DNA from: Caryophanales bacterium
GTDB taxonomy: Bacteria > Bacillota_I > Bacilli_A > RF39 > UBA660
Length of the DNA: 64,000 nucleotides
Reading direction: 5' to 3'
Assembly (NCBI GenBank): GCA_016282155.1
Contig: JAEEJY010000005.1
Span: 1-64,000, forward strand
A program made the translations under genes and the position numbers. The notes under the pieces were generated by a model. It worked only from the letters and a program-made list of their open reading frames with translations, ran no database searches and was not told the origin of the DNA. How positions within the stretch are numbered: position 1 is the stretch's first letter; each line of letters starts with the position of its first letter. Shown piece by piece: positions 34,032 through 42,501 of the stretch.

Positions 34032-34566
34032 CATTATCTCTTCTATTTCTTGCACGTAGTTTAAGATCAATTGTTTTTTCTCCTAAACTCTTGCCTAATT
34101 CATCATGTAATTCTTGCTTATTAACTTCTGTTGCTAAAGCTACATATGTTCTTAATAAGTCTTTAGCTGTTGCAACATTTAAGTAAAAACTACCATGATA
34201 GAAAATGTGCATTGTTAAACTACTATTTTTATCAGTATCATATTTAATATCAAATTTAAATGCAGTTTGGTCTACTTTAACATAAGTATCGATTTTAGCA
34301 CTTTCGCTAGTTGGAGCATAAGTAAGTTCTTGATACATTTGTCTTAAAGTATCAACATATATATTTAATATATCTTTACGATCAGATAATTCTGATGTTA
34401 CTAAGACATTATCATCAGTAATTGTATAACTACTAGCATCCCATCCTAAAATACTATCAGGTACTAATCTTAATTCTATATCAATGTGACGATTATTATT
34501 TGTTGTTATTTCAGTTAAATAACTTCCTACTAAAGGACGACATACATCATAACCTTTTCTTTGCAT
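34021..34566 (-). CDS. Hypothetical protein
   Basis: A 181-residue soluble protein that I do not recognise. It starts MQRKGYDVCRPLVGSYLTEI and continues with alternating beta strands (HIDIELRLVP, FKFDIKYDT, SLTMHIFYHGSFYLN) and a C-terminal helix with basic end (DLKLRARNRRDNEEK). There is no signal peptide or membrane span. It begins after a GAGGTGG site and is flanked by terminators of its own and of miaB, suggesting a monocistronic unit or the end of the miaB transcript. No active-site pattern is visible. Confidence 0.7.
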   Translation of the reverse strand: MQRKGYDVCRPLVGSYLTEITTNNNRHIDIELRLVPDSILGWDASSYTITDDNVLVTSELSDRKDILNIYVDTLRQMYQELTYAPTSESAKIDTYVKVDQTAFKFDIKYDTDKNSSLTMHIFYHGSFYLNVATAKDLLRTYVALATEVNKQELHDELGKSLGEKTIDLKLRARNRRDNEEK

Positions 34567-34619
34567 AATTCCACCTCATTTATGCCATTATTATACTAGT
34601 ATTTTTATAATTGTCAAAA

Positions 34620-34643
34620 AAGAGAAATATTTCTATTTCTCTT
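34620..34643 (-). terminator. Terminator overlapping the miaB stop
   Basis: Stem AAGAGAAATA/TATTTCTCTT with loop TTTC. TAG at 34633-34635 is at the loop edge; T-run on minus. Confidence 0.88.
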
Positions 34644-36042
34644 CTACTATTTCTCCATCAAGACTCCAACTTTTAGCACTTGTTATTTTAACATCAACAA
34701 TACTTCCTAAATATTTAGGATCAGCTTTTACATTAACAAGTTTCATAGTATCAGTATACCCCATTAATAAGTTTTTATCTTTTTCACTATAATCTTCAAG
34801 TAATACTTTAACAATTTTACCTTCATACTTAAGATTATTTTCTTTAGCATATTTATTAACTAAATCATTTAATTTATGAAGTCTTTCTTCTTTAACTTCT
34901 AATGAAATATCATCTTGCATTTTAGCTGCCGGAGTTCCTTCACGAGGTGAATAAATAAATGTAAAGGCACTATCATACTTACATTCATTAACAACTTCTA
35001 ATGTTTCATTAAAATCTTCTTCTGTTTCATTAGGAAATCCTACAATTATATCTGTTGTAACAGCTACATTTTTAATAGTATCTTTAATCTTTTTAAATAA
35101 AGTTATATATTCTTCCTTTGTATAACGTCTACCCATTAATTTTAAAATACGACTAGATCCAGATTGTAGAGGTAAATGAATATAAGGCATTATATTATCT
35201 CTACTTGCAATAGCGTTAATCATATCATCAGAGAAATCCCAAGGATGACTAGTTACAAATCTAACTCTATCAATACCTGTATCACTTACTTTAAGAAGTA
35301 ATTCAGCAAATGATAAGTCATTAATATCTTTACCGTAAGCATTAACATTTTGACCTAATAAAGTAACTTCTTTATAACCGTTCTTTACTAAACATTCTAC
35401 TTCTTTAATTATTTCTTCAGATTTTCTACTTCTTTGTTTTCCTCTTGTATATGGTACTATACAATATGTACAAAATTTATCACAACCATATTGGATATCA
35501 ACCCAAGCTTTAAATTTAGAATCTCTCTTGTAAGGAATATTTTCATATACTTCCCCTTCTTTAGAGTAAACTCTAATATCTTGTCTTTCCATTTTGTTTA
35601 ATAACATATCCTCAAGTTCAAAGATATTATGTGTTCCAAAAACAATATCAACATAAGGATGATTCTTAATTAAGTCATTAGCAACTTTCTCTTCTTGCGG
35701 CATACATCCACATATACAAATTATTAAATCTTTATTGTTATTTTCTTTTTCGTGCTTACATCTACCTAAGAAGCCATATAATTTATCATGGGCATTTTCT
35801 CTAATTGCACAAGTATTTAAAATGACGATATCAGCTTCTTCAATAGTTTCTACTTTACTAAAACCTAAATTTTCTAAACGAGCTGATATTTCTTCACTGT
35901 CATGAACATTCATTTGACATCCATAAGTTCTTATAAAGTATTTCTTACCAGCATAAGCTTTATCTGCATTATTATTTAAATATATATAATTAGTTTTATC
36001 TGTTGTACGAGTTTGTGCTTCTTTCATATTTGGTAAATTCAT
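34633..36042 (-). CDS. miaB: tRNA-2-methylthio-N6-dimethylallyladenosine synthase
   Basis: A 469-residue radical-SAM methylthiotransferase that makes ms2i6A37. The N-terminal MTTase domain has TYGCQMNVHDSE, the second cluster Cys in LNTCAIRENA and the third in CICGCMPQEE. The radical-SAM CxxxCxxC is in GCDKFCTYCIVPYTRGKQRSR. HLPLQSGSS and a C-terminal TRAM domain complete the family layout. About 30 extra N-terminal residues precede the MTTase core, common in Firmicute MiaB. GAGGG supports the start. It is distinct from the MtaB paralogue at 22920. Confidence 0.96.
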   Translation of the reverse strand: MNLPNMKEAQTRTTDKTNYIYLNNNADKAYAGKKYFIRTYGCQMNVHDSEEISARLENLGFSKVETIEEADIVILNTCAIRENAHDKLYGFLGRCKHEKENNNKDLIICICGCMPQEEKVANDLIKNHPYVDIVFGTHNIFELEDMLLNKMERQDIRVYSKEGEVYENIPYKRDSKFKAWVDIQYGCDKFCTYCIVPYTRGKQRSRKSEEIIKEVECLVKNGYKEVTLLGQNVNAYGKDINDLSFAELLLKVSDTGIDRVRFVTSHPWDFSDDMINAIASRDNIMPYIHLPLQSGSSRILKLMGRRYTKEEYITLFKKIKDTIKNVAVTTDIIVGFPNETEEDFNETLEVVNECKYDSAFTFIYSPREGTPAAKMQDDISLEVKEERLHKLNDLVNKYAKENNLKYEGKIVKVLLEDYSEKDKNLLMGYTDTMKLVNVKADPKYLGSIVDVKITSAKSWSLDGEIVEEK

Positions 36043-36062
36043 AATATCCCTCTTTCACTTAA

Positions 36063-36121
36063 AAAATAATAGCATATTTGCTATTATTTTTCAACAAAAA
36101 AACATATATAAAATATGTTTT
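36063..36121 (-). terminator. Two tandem hairpins between the 36121 gene and miaB
   Basis: First hairpin: AAAACATAT/ATATGTTTT (36099-36121), abutting the stop of the small membrane gene. Second: AAAATAATAGCA/TGCTATTATTTT (36063-36090), loop TATT. Both are T-flanked on minus and insulate miaB. Confidence 0.8.
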
Positions 36122-36426
36122 TAAACTAAGATACCGTAATTTCTTAAAATAATATATCCTGAAATTAATAGACCAAAAACTGCTACTACTTTACCAGCTA
36201 CACTTTTACTTGAAAGTCCACATAATGAACATGCAAAAGCGATAGCTGCTACGACAGGTACTGTTGCAAATATATAGTCATATACAAAATATGAAACTAA
36301 AGATAAGCATAGTCCAATAAATCCTGCACTTAGTAAACCAGATATTAATCTTAATGCTGCAAATGCTAGTAAAAAGATAACACCTATAGCAACTACTGAT
36401 CCTAATGTTCCGAAATTAGCTACCAT
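36121..36426 (-). CDS. Small hydrophobic membrane protein
   Basis: A 101-residue integral membrane protein with three or four spans (LGSVVAIGVIFLLAFAALRL, SAGFIGLCLSLVSYFVYDY, VVAAIAFACSLCGL, VVAVFGLLISGYIILRN). Gly, Ala and Val are frequent and there is no soluble domain. I do not recognise a family. GGTGGTGAA precedes the ATG. It lies between rnj and miaB with terminators on both sides, so it is probably transcribed on its own. No charged residues within the spans suggest transport chemistry. Confidence 0.72.
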   Translation of the reverse strand: MVANFGTLGSVVAIGVIFLLAFAALRLISGLLSAGFIGLCLSLVSYFVYDYIFATVPVVAAIAFACSLCGLSSKSVAGKVVAVFGLLISGYIILRNYGILV

Positions 36427-36459
36427 TATTTCACCACCTAGATTAATTATAACATAAAA

Positions 36460-36480
36460 AAGAGGTATATTATACCTCTT
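36460..36480 (-). terminator. Terminator overlapping the rnj stop
   Basis: Palindrome AAGAGGTA/TACCTCTT with a 5-base loop that includes the TAA (36470-36472). T-run on minus. Confidence 0.87.
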
Positions 36481-38113
36481 GTAATACTAAAAGTATCATT
36501 GGTTTACATTCAGTTTGTTCATATAAGTACTTACCAACTTTATCTCTGATTCCATTTTTAACTTTTGCAAAATCTACATATGTATTATTTATATATTCAT
36601 TAATAACATTTAATGATATATTTTGTGCTTCTTTAATTAAATCTATATTATCTTTAACATATATAAATCCCCTAGTTAAAATTTCAGGACCCGCAAGTAC
36701 TTTCTTAGTAACCTTATCAATAGTTGCTGTTACAATAACAATACCATTATCACTTAATGCTTCTCTATCCTTAATAACAGCTTCCCCAATATCACCAACA
36801 GTCTTACCATCGATTAAAATATCATCGAAAGGCACTTTTTCTCCTGTTTCAACAAGTTCACCATTAACGAATGTAGCTACTTCTCCATTTAACTTTAATA
36901 GGATATTTTCATCTTTATATCCTATTTGACGTGCTAAGTCAGCATTAGCTACTTGGTGACGATATTCTCCTATTACTGGGAAGTAATATTTAGGTTGCAT
37001 TAAATCTAGCATCAATAGTAAATCTTCACTAGATGCATGTAACGATAAATATTTTTTAGAAGATAAAATAATTAAATTACATCCAATACGCGCTACACTA
37101 TCATAAATATCTGTAGCAGTTTTTTCCATACCATCATATACTTGTGAAGCAAATACAACAGTATCATTACTTGTAAGTTTAATAAATTTATCTGTTCCTC
37201 TTATAATTCTTTTCATATTAGAAAAAGGTTTTTCACGATCGTCAGATATTAAGATTGCTACATTTTCACTATTTACTTCATGAATATTAGCAAATCTATC
37301 TTTATCGAATTTAAGATATCCTTTTTCAATACAATTATTTACCATTGCTTGTAAATTTTTACCTAAAATAACAACTCTACGCTCAGTTTTTTCTATCTCA
37401 GCTAATAATTCTTGTAATCTTGATATTTGTGAATCATAAATATTAAATAAAATTCTACCTTCAGTTTTACCTAATATTTCACTAAAAGCATTACCTACAC
37501 GATGTTGAGGCGATGTATATCCCTTCTTATCAGCATATAAAGACTCACTAAGTAAGCATAAAACTCCTTGTTTACCAACATATGCTAATTTACCAATATC
37601 TGTTTTAAATGCTCCTATCATTGTTGAATCAAAAGCAAAATTACCCGTATAGAAAATAATACCATCTTCGGTATATAAAGCATAACCTACTGCTTCAGGT
37701 ACTGAATGTGTTAAACTAATTGGAAAAATACTATTCTTCCCAAATGTTTTCTTTTGATGTGGTTTTAATTCAATTAAATTATCCGTATTTATACCACTAT
37801 CTAAATCTTGTTTAATAATATCAATTGTGAAAGCTGTACCATAAACTTTTAAATTTGGTAATTCCGCTAATATATCTGCTACAGCTCCCATTTGTAATTC
37901 ATGACCGTGTGTAATAAATAAACCTTGTATTCTATCTATGTTTTCTTTTAAATAATCGAAATTAGGTATTATATAATCAACACCCAACATTTTATCATCC
38001 GCATATTTAAGACCTGCATCAAAGATAAATATATCTTTATCTACTTCAACAACATACATATTTTTACCATTGTCATTTAATCCACCAAGTCCAAATATTT
38101 TAATTTTACTCAT
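36470..38113 (-). CDS. RNase J paralogue with degenerate active site (RNase J2-like)
   Basis: A 547-residue metallo-beta-lactamase/beta-CASP protein with the full RNase J length and C-terminal domain. The expected HGHEDH metal motif reads ITHGHELQMGA, so the distal Asp and His are missing. The GDFKFD motif reads GNFAFD, and the beta-CASP HxSGH-type motif is reduced to LHASSEDL. Other fold elements persist (FDAGLKYADD, LTHSVPEAVG, PVIGEYRH). RNase J2 of Bacilli is likewise weakened and acts in a complex with J1, so a structural or regulatory subunit is the best reading; the active partner would be elsewhere in the genome. AAAGGAG precedes the ATG, and a strong promoter lies upstream. Confidence 0.85.
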   Translation of the reverse strand: MSKIKIFGLGGLNDNGKNMYVVEVDKDIFIFDAGLKYADDKMLGVDYIIPNFDYLKENIDRIQGLFITHGHELQMGAVADILAELPNLKVYGTAFTIDIIKQDLDSGINTDNLIELKPHQKKTFGKNSIFPISLTHSVPEAVGYALYTEDGIIFYTGNFAFDSTMIGAFKTDIGKLAYVGKQGVLCLLSESLYADKKGYTSPQHRVGNAFSEILGKTEGRILFNIYDSQISRLQELLAEIEKTERRVVILGKNLQAMVNNCIEKGYLKFDKDRFANIHEVNSENVAILISDDREKPFSNMKRIIRGTDKFIKLTSNDTVVFASQVYDGMEKTATDIYDSVARIGCNLIILSSKKYLSLHASSEDLLLMLDLMQPKYYFPVIGEYRHQVANADLARQIGYKDENILLKLNGEVATFVNGELVETGEKVPFDDILIDGKTVGDIGEAVIKDREALSDNGIVIVTATIDKVTKKVLAGPEILTRGFIYVKDNIDLIKEAQNISLNVINEYINNTYVDFAKVKNGIRDKVGKYLYEQTECKPMILLVLQEV

Positions 38114-38148
38114 AAAACTCCTTTCTTTAAATTAAAAAAGCCTAAATC

Positions 38149-38177
38149 ATTATAGCATACTTTCATTATATGTGCAA
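38149..38177 (-). promoter_or_regulatory. Promoter of the RNase J paralogue
   Basis: On minus: TTGCAC (38177-38172), 17-base spacer, TATAAT (38154-38149), about 35 bases above the ribosome-binding site. Confidence 0.8.
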
Positions 38178-38207
38178 ATACACTATCTATATAAATTATA
38201 TCACTAA

Positions 38208-38230
38208 AAAAAGGTATATCATACCTTTTT
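38208..38230 (-). terminator. Terminator of the pilin-adhesin gene
   Basis: Stem AAAAAGGTAT/ATACCTTTTT with loop of three, T-run on minus, four bases after the TAG at 38235-38237. Confidence 0.87.
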
Positions 38231-38234
38231 TATT

Positions 38235-40298
38235 CTAATAAACGGGGGCGATAGTAGCATCAAAACCATAATATTCATTTACAATATTATCAGTTCTAAA
38301 TACAATTTTAATGTAATTGCCTGGAACAGTAATATTAGTGGTTAAATTCTCGCCTTTATTTACGAATCCACCATATTTACCAAACGTACTACTTGAACCA
38401 TACACATATACCCAATCATAGCTTGTACTTTCAGTAGCATAATTAAGGATGACTTCAATACTTGTTGCACCAGGGAAAGTATTTTCATAATATACAACAT
38501 TATCAATGTTATTTGCGTATGGATTATGTTCTGACTCAACATATATTTGATCGGTAAGCTCTATATCTGTTACATTAGCATTAATAGAAGGCATAGTAAA
38601 TTTTCTGTCATTAATCAAAGTACCATTCATTTTAAAACTAACAATTTTTTTATTCTGAGCTTTTAATGTGATATTAGTTCCTGGATAAGCACGAGATAAT
38701 GATGGTGTTACAGTTGAATCACTAACTGTAATAGTATGTTTAGCAGGGCATGAAACTTCAGTAACATTAACTCTATTACTATAGTTAGCCGTAGCTAAGA
38801 CACTTTCAATATTAGCAGGACTATAATTACCACAGTCTAATCTAATATTTACTTGTCCATACTGTGCGGCATTTCTTAAGAAACTATTATAATTACCATT
38901 AGAAGCATCAAAATTTAAAGTAAAACTTGTATTTAAATATGGATTTTCTTCAAACATATAACTAATATTTTCAACATTGGAAAAGTCGAAATTTGAAATA
39001 TTTAAATTTTTTACATTACGTCTTGCAAACATACCACCCATATTAGTAACATTACTTGTATTAAAATTACTTAAATTTAAATCTAAGGTTGCTCTTACTT
39101 CACTTGCCTCATCTTCACCTTCCTCATCTATTGAAAACATACCACCCATATTAGTAACATTACTTGTATCAAAATTACTTAAATTTAAAGTCTCAAGGGA
39201 ATAGCAGCCATTAAACATATTACCCATATTAGTAACATTACTTGTATTAAAATTACTTAAATCTAAAGTCTCAAGGGAATAGCAGCCCCTAAACATACCT
39301 GCCATACTCTCAACATCACTTGTATCAAAATTACTTATATTCAAATTTTTGAGCGACTCGCAATATTCAAACATACAATCCATATTAGTAACATTACTTG
39401 TATCAAAACTACTTAAATCTAAAGTCTCAAGGGAATAACACTCCTCAAACATACTTATCATACTCTCAACATTACTTGTATCAAAACTGCTCAAATCTAA
39501 AGTCTCAAGGGAATAATTACATTCGAACATAAAAGTCATATTGTAAACTTTACTTGTATCAAAATTATTAAATTCATATTTTCTTACATTCTCAAAATCG
39601 TAAAATAATTCTTCACTATCCCCCGGAGCAAATATTTTATAATCCGATATTACATATAAATCAAACGCTGGGGTTTCTGGTGGTGCCCCAGGACACACGG
39701 CATTAGGAGGACATATAGATCTATCACGAATATTTCCATTTCTAACTAAATAAGCTGTTATCATTCCAGGCTTTGAACCAACATCATACGAATAATAATA
39801 TTCACTTGGAGCATCATCATATCCAAAAGTTACGGAAATAAGTTGGTGTGGATCTATATAATCCCCATGTCCGCATTCTTTTTCATCCATTGGGCAGGCA
39901 AAATTATAATTCAAATATAAATCTTCATCAACAAGATGAATACTACAGCTTACTATTTTTAAATCATTTCTTGTTCCACTAACACAATACTTACCATTTG
40001 ATATTCTATCTGCATAATAAGTATTATCTCTATATGTTATTTTACCCTTTGTAAATTGCTCTTTATTATTAATATCTATATCAATATTTTTGGCGTTTAA
40101 TCCGTTTGAAGGGAACGTTTTTCCGTTAGAAGCATATTCTTCATCTACCGCTGTTAGAAGGCCATAAACGCTCACTTTAAAGGCATCTTTTTCTCTTTTA
40201 TCAATGATATAATTAGTTACTGGTACAACAATAACAATAATTAATCCAAGAAGAGTAATTATTGCTATTAATTCAACTAGCGTAAATCCCTTTTTCAT
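38235..40298 (-). CDS. Prepilin-like protein fused to BspA-type leucine-rich repeats
   Basis: A 687-residue exported protein. It begins MKKGFTLVELIAIITLLGL, a class III prepilin signal (cleavage after Gly, Glu at +5), then a pilin-like helix. After a Cys-containing spacer, about residues 236-450 hold BspA/DUF285 repeats of about 24 residues with core LSSFDTSNVTNM and GMF. A glycine-poor beta module with KMNGTLINDRKFTMPS (about 515-580) and a CUB-like terminal domain (about 590-687) follow. It looks like a minor pilin or pseudopilin carrying a large adhesin. ATG 40298 has AGGAGG; the earlier start at 40370 is unlikely. The next gene upstream is another prepilin, so they are probably assembled together. 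Confidence 0.83.
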   Translation of the reverse strand: MKKGFTLVELIAIITLLGLIIVIVVPVTNYIIDKREKDAFKVSVYGLLTAVDEEYASNGKTFPSNGLNAKNIDIDINNKEQFTKGKITYRDNTYYADRISNGKYCVSGTRNDLKIVSCSIHLVDEDLYLNYNFACPMDEKECGHGDYIDPHQLISVTFGYDDAPSEYYYSYDVGSKPGMITAYLVRNGNIRDRSICPPNAVCPGAPPETPAFDLYVISDYKIFAPGDSEELFYDFENVRKYEFNNFDTSKVYNMTFMFECNYSLETLDLSSFDTSNVESMISMFEECYSLETLDLSSFDTSNVTNMDCMFEYCESLKNLNISNFDTSDVESMAGMFRGCYSLETLDLSNFNTSNVTNMGNMFNGCYSLETLNLSNFDTSNVTNMGGMFSIDEEGEDEASEVRATLDLNLSNFNTSNVTNMGGMFARRNVKNLNISNFDFSNVENISYMFEENPYLNTSFTLNFDASNGNYNSFLRNAAQYGQVNIRLDCGNYSPANIESVLATANYSNRVNVTEVSCPAKHTITVSDSTVTPSLSRAYPGTNITLKAQNKKIVSFKMNGTLINDRKFTMPSINANVTDIELTDQIYVESEHNPYANNIDNVVYYENTFPGATSIEVILNYATESTSYDWVYVYGSSSTFGKYGGFVNKGENLTTNITVPGNYIKIVFRTDNIVNEYYGFDATIAPVY
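38960..39560 (-). repeat. Tandem BspA-type repeats, about 69-72 bp per unit
   Basis: At least eight in-frame copies of a near-identical unit, core ACTAGTAATGTTAC-type on minus (Thr-Ser-Asn-Val-Thr), inside the pilin-adhesin gene. One copy is interrupted by an acidic insert (SIDEEGEDEASEVR). Near-identity at DNA level suggests recent expansion. Confidence 0.85.
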
Positions 40299-40320
40299 AA
40301 AATGCCTCCTATCTAAGTTT

Positions 40321-41304
40321 CTAACCAATAGTTTCGATATCACTTGTTTCATTTGCTTCTTCTTCACCATAGCCTGGACCCATAACAGTTACTTTCTTAG
40401 TAGCCGTCGCCTTATTACCTGTTTCATCTGTTGCTGTGTAAGTAATTGTATAAGTTCCTGGTATACCTAAGGCTAAATTAGTCTTAATATTTACTTTTGG
40501 TTCTACATCATAATTATCTGAAACTAAAATATAATCATATGCATTAAATTCAGTTTCATAATAAGGTATTTTTACATCCTGAGGCGATACTATAATAATA
40601 GGAGCTGATATATCCTTTACTGTTACAGTTCTCTCAGTTACTGAATTTTTATTTGATAAATAAGTATTTGTGTAAATTAATACATATTTTGCTGGTTCAG
40701 ATGTATCTAATTTTATATCTGTAATTTCATTTACTGATGAATTATAACTATTTATCTCTGTACAAAAGCGACTATCACCACAACCTAAAACTGTAACTTC
40801 CCAAGAAGGATTAGTAATAAAACTGTACTTACCATACATATCAAATCCCGGTTCATTATATTCTGAATTTATATCAATAGTCATCTCTTTATTACCTTTA
40901 AGTTTAGTAAGTCCCGAACTACTACTACAATGACCATCATAATAAGGGCTATCAACATCAATAAAATAGAAATCATAAGTGCCCCCATAAATTTCTACAT
41001 TCAAATATTCGTTACTTCGCGTTTTGTAAAAAGAATTGCTATTTGCATCTTTCGAAGATAAATATCCATCTTTAACAAGATCACTTAATTTAAAGCATTC
41101 TTCTGCATACATAACGCCTGGCGCTAATTTAGTACTTACATAATCTTTTGTTAAATCATAAATAAACTCCCTTTCGGCATCTTCTTTTTCATAACGTGAA
41201 CTTAAAAGCATATCACCTATCTTTGGAAGAGCTAAAGCACTAATTAGTCCTAAAATAATAACTACCGCTAATGTTTCAATTAATGTAAAACCTTTTTTAT
41301 TCAT
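40321..41304 (-). CDS. Prepilin-like protein with Ig-like (DUF5011/HYR) domains
   Basis: A 327-residue exported protein starting MNKKGFTLIETLAVVIILGL, a class III prepilin signal with Glu at +5. The pilin-like N-terminal helix is followed by a Cys-bearing domain (about 60-150) and two Ig/HYR-like domains (about 150-230 and 230-310; GTYTITYTATDETGNKATATKKVTV is the typical final strand pair). A short acidic tail ends the protein. AGGTGTATT precedes the ATG; a TATAAT lies shortly upstream. It is 23 bases from the pilin-adhesin gene and the pair probably forms an operon of surface-pilus components. No pilus ATPase or prepilin peptidase is in the window. Confidence 0.83.
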   Translation of the reverse strand: MNKKGFTLIETLAVVIILGLISALALPKIGDMLLSSRYEKEDAEREFIYDLTKDYVSTKLAPGVMYAEECFKLSDLVKDGYLSSKDANSNSFYKTRSNEYLNVEIYGGTYDFYFIDVDSPYYDGHCSSSSGLTKLKGNKEMTIDINSEYNEPGFDMYGKYSFITNPSWEVTVLGCGDSRFCTEINSYNSSVNEITDIKLDTSEPAKYVLIYTNTYLSNKNSVTERTVTVKDISAPIIIVSPQDVKIPYYETEFNAYDYILVSDNYDVEPKVNIKTNLALGIPGTYTITYTATDETGNKATATKKVTVMGPGYGEEEANETSDIETIG

Positions 41305-41354
41305 AATACACCTACCATATCATATAAAATAATTATACCATATATAAAGAAAAA

Positions 41355-41376
41355 AAGATACAATCACTTGTATCTT
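41355..41376 (-). terminator. Terminator overlapping the stop of the DHHW gene
   Basis: Stem AAGATACAA/TTGTATCTT with loop TCAC; the TAA (41375-41377) overlaps the stem. T-run on minus. Confidence 0.87.
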
Positions 41377-42493
41377 AATGTACGGATTTAATACCACTAT
41401 CTGTATCTAATGAAATCATATTGTAAATAAATAGAATATTTTTAATATTAGGATTTTCTAAAACATAATCACTTATACTCTTTTTATAATATCTTGGATC
41501 AATCACATATACTTTATGATAATGATTTACTAAAAATGGGATTAAAGAATTAGCATAACTATCTTTTATAACAAGTAAATCATTATTCCCTTTTATATTA
41601 TTATTTGTTATTTCAATTAGCGAATGATTATTATCTAAAAAGTAAGAGTATTTATCCTTTTCTTTTAGATATTTATCTGCATATAAAGTATTAGTTTGAA
41701 TATCAGTATCAACATACTTAACTGTATAATCTTCATTATCTAAAGAAAACTTATATATTGAATCTGATTTTATTAGATAATCACTAGTTTTAGAACTAAG
41801 AGTTCCTCTAAAAGAGTCTGTTACTTTAGTGATATTAAATTTACTTATATCAATATAGTCAATATTATTATTTTTGGCATATTCTTTATAAGCATAATAC
41901 GCTGCATAACTAGTCCAGTGATGATCTAATTTGTAGAACATTTGATAATCACTATTATGTGTTTTTAAAGTGCTTGTTATATCAATATAATCAAAATTAA
42001 TATTGTCATAATACTCTTTTATAGTAGCTAATTCATCATAAGATAAAGAATTATTCGGTAATAAATCTTTGTTGATTTGAATACTTGTTGGAACAAGCAT
42101 TAAATTCATATTGACATAATTTAATTTTTCATAAAACTTATTTAATCTATTAATTATTTTCTTAGTATTAACTGGTTTATTATATTTTTCTATTAAATAG
42201 CCATCTTGTGCAAAATATACATCACTAATTTCATCTTTTAATAAGATTCTTTCACTAGTTAAATGAATATTCATAAACATATCTCTAAATGGAAAATGGT
42301 CAACTAAATAATCCTCTAATTCTTTAATATAATCTCCTTCATATAATCTCTTAAATGTAAAAGTAGGAAAAGTAGCAAGCATCCTATTTTCCTTACTTGA
42401 AAATTCTTTCTTAGGTAAAAATATTTGTAAAATAAATAGTAATACAAATATTAAACTTATCGTTAAAACTATTATCTTTTTAATATACTTCAT
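41375..42493 (-). CDS. DHHW-family (AlgX/AlgJ-like) exported O-acyltransferase partner
   Basis: A 372-residue protein with an N-terminal membrane anchor (IIVLTISLIFVLLFILQIF) and an SGNH-like exterior domain containing the hallmark YKLDHHWTSYAAYYAY. A typical N-terminal motif follows the anchor (SSKENRMLATFP). Proteins of this group receive acyl groups from the neighbouring MBOAT protein and attach them to extracellular glycans. The gene lies nine bases after the MBOAT gene, so they form one operon. AGGTGATC precedes the ATG. The glycan target is unknown: exopolysaccharide, teichoic acid or peptidoglycan. Confidence 0.87.
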   Translation of the reverse strand: MKYIKKIIVLTISLIFVLLFILQIFLPKKEFSSKENRMLATFPTFTFKRLYEGDYIKELEDYLVDHFPFRDMFMNIHLTSERILLKDEISDVYFAQDGYLIEKYNKPVNTKKIINRLNKFYEKLNYVNMNLMLVPTSIQINKDLLPNNSLSYDELATIKEYYDNINFDYIDITSTLKTHNSDYQMFYKLDHHWTSYAAYYAYKEYAKNNNIDYIDISKFNITKVTDSFRGTLSSKTSDYLIKSDSIYKFSLDNEDYTVKYVDTDIQTNTLYADKYLKEKDKYSYFLDNNHSLIEITNNNIKGNNDLLVIKDSYANSLIPFLVNHYHKVYVIDPRYYKKSISDYVLENPNIKNILFIYNMISLDTDSGIKSVH

Positions 42494-42501
42494 AAGATCA
42501 C

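Noticed and set aside
22920-36042. mtaB and miaB as a recent duplication
   Set aside because: Both are ancient, functionally distinct methylthiotransferases with different N-terminal signatures (TLGCKVN versus TYGCQMN).
38960-39560. Repeated blocks that could suggest a CRISPR array
   Set aside because: Units are in frame, encode BspA-type leucine-rich repeats, vary at codon positions and have no unique spacers or cas genes nearby.
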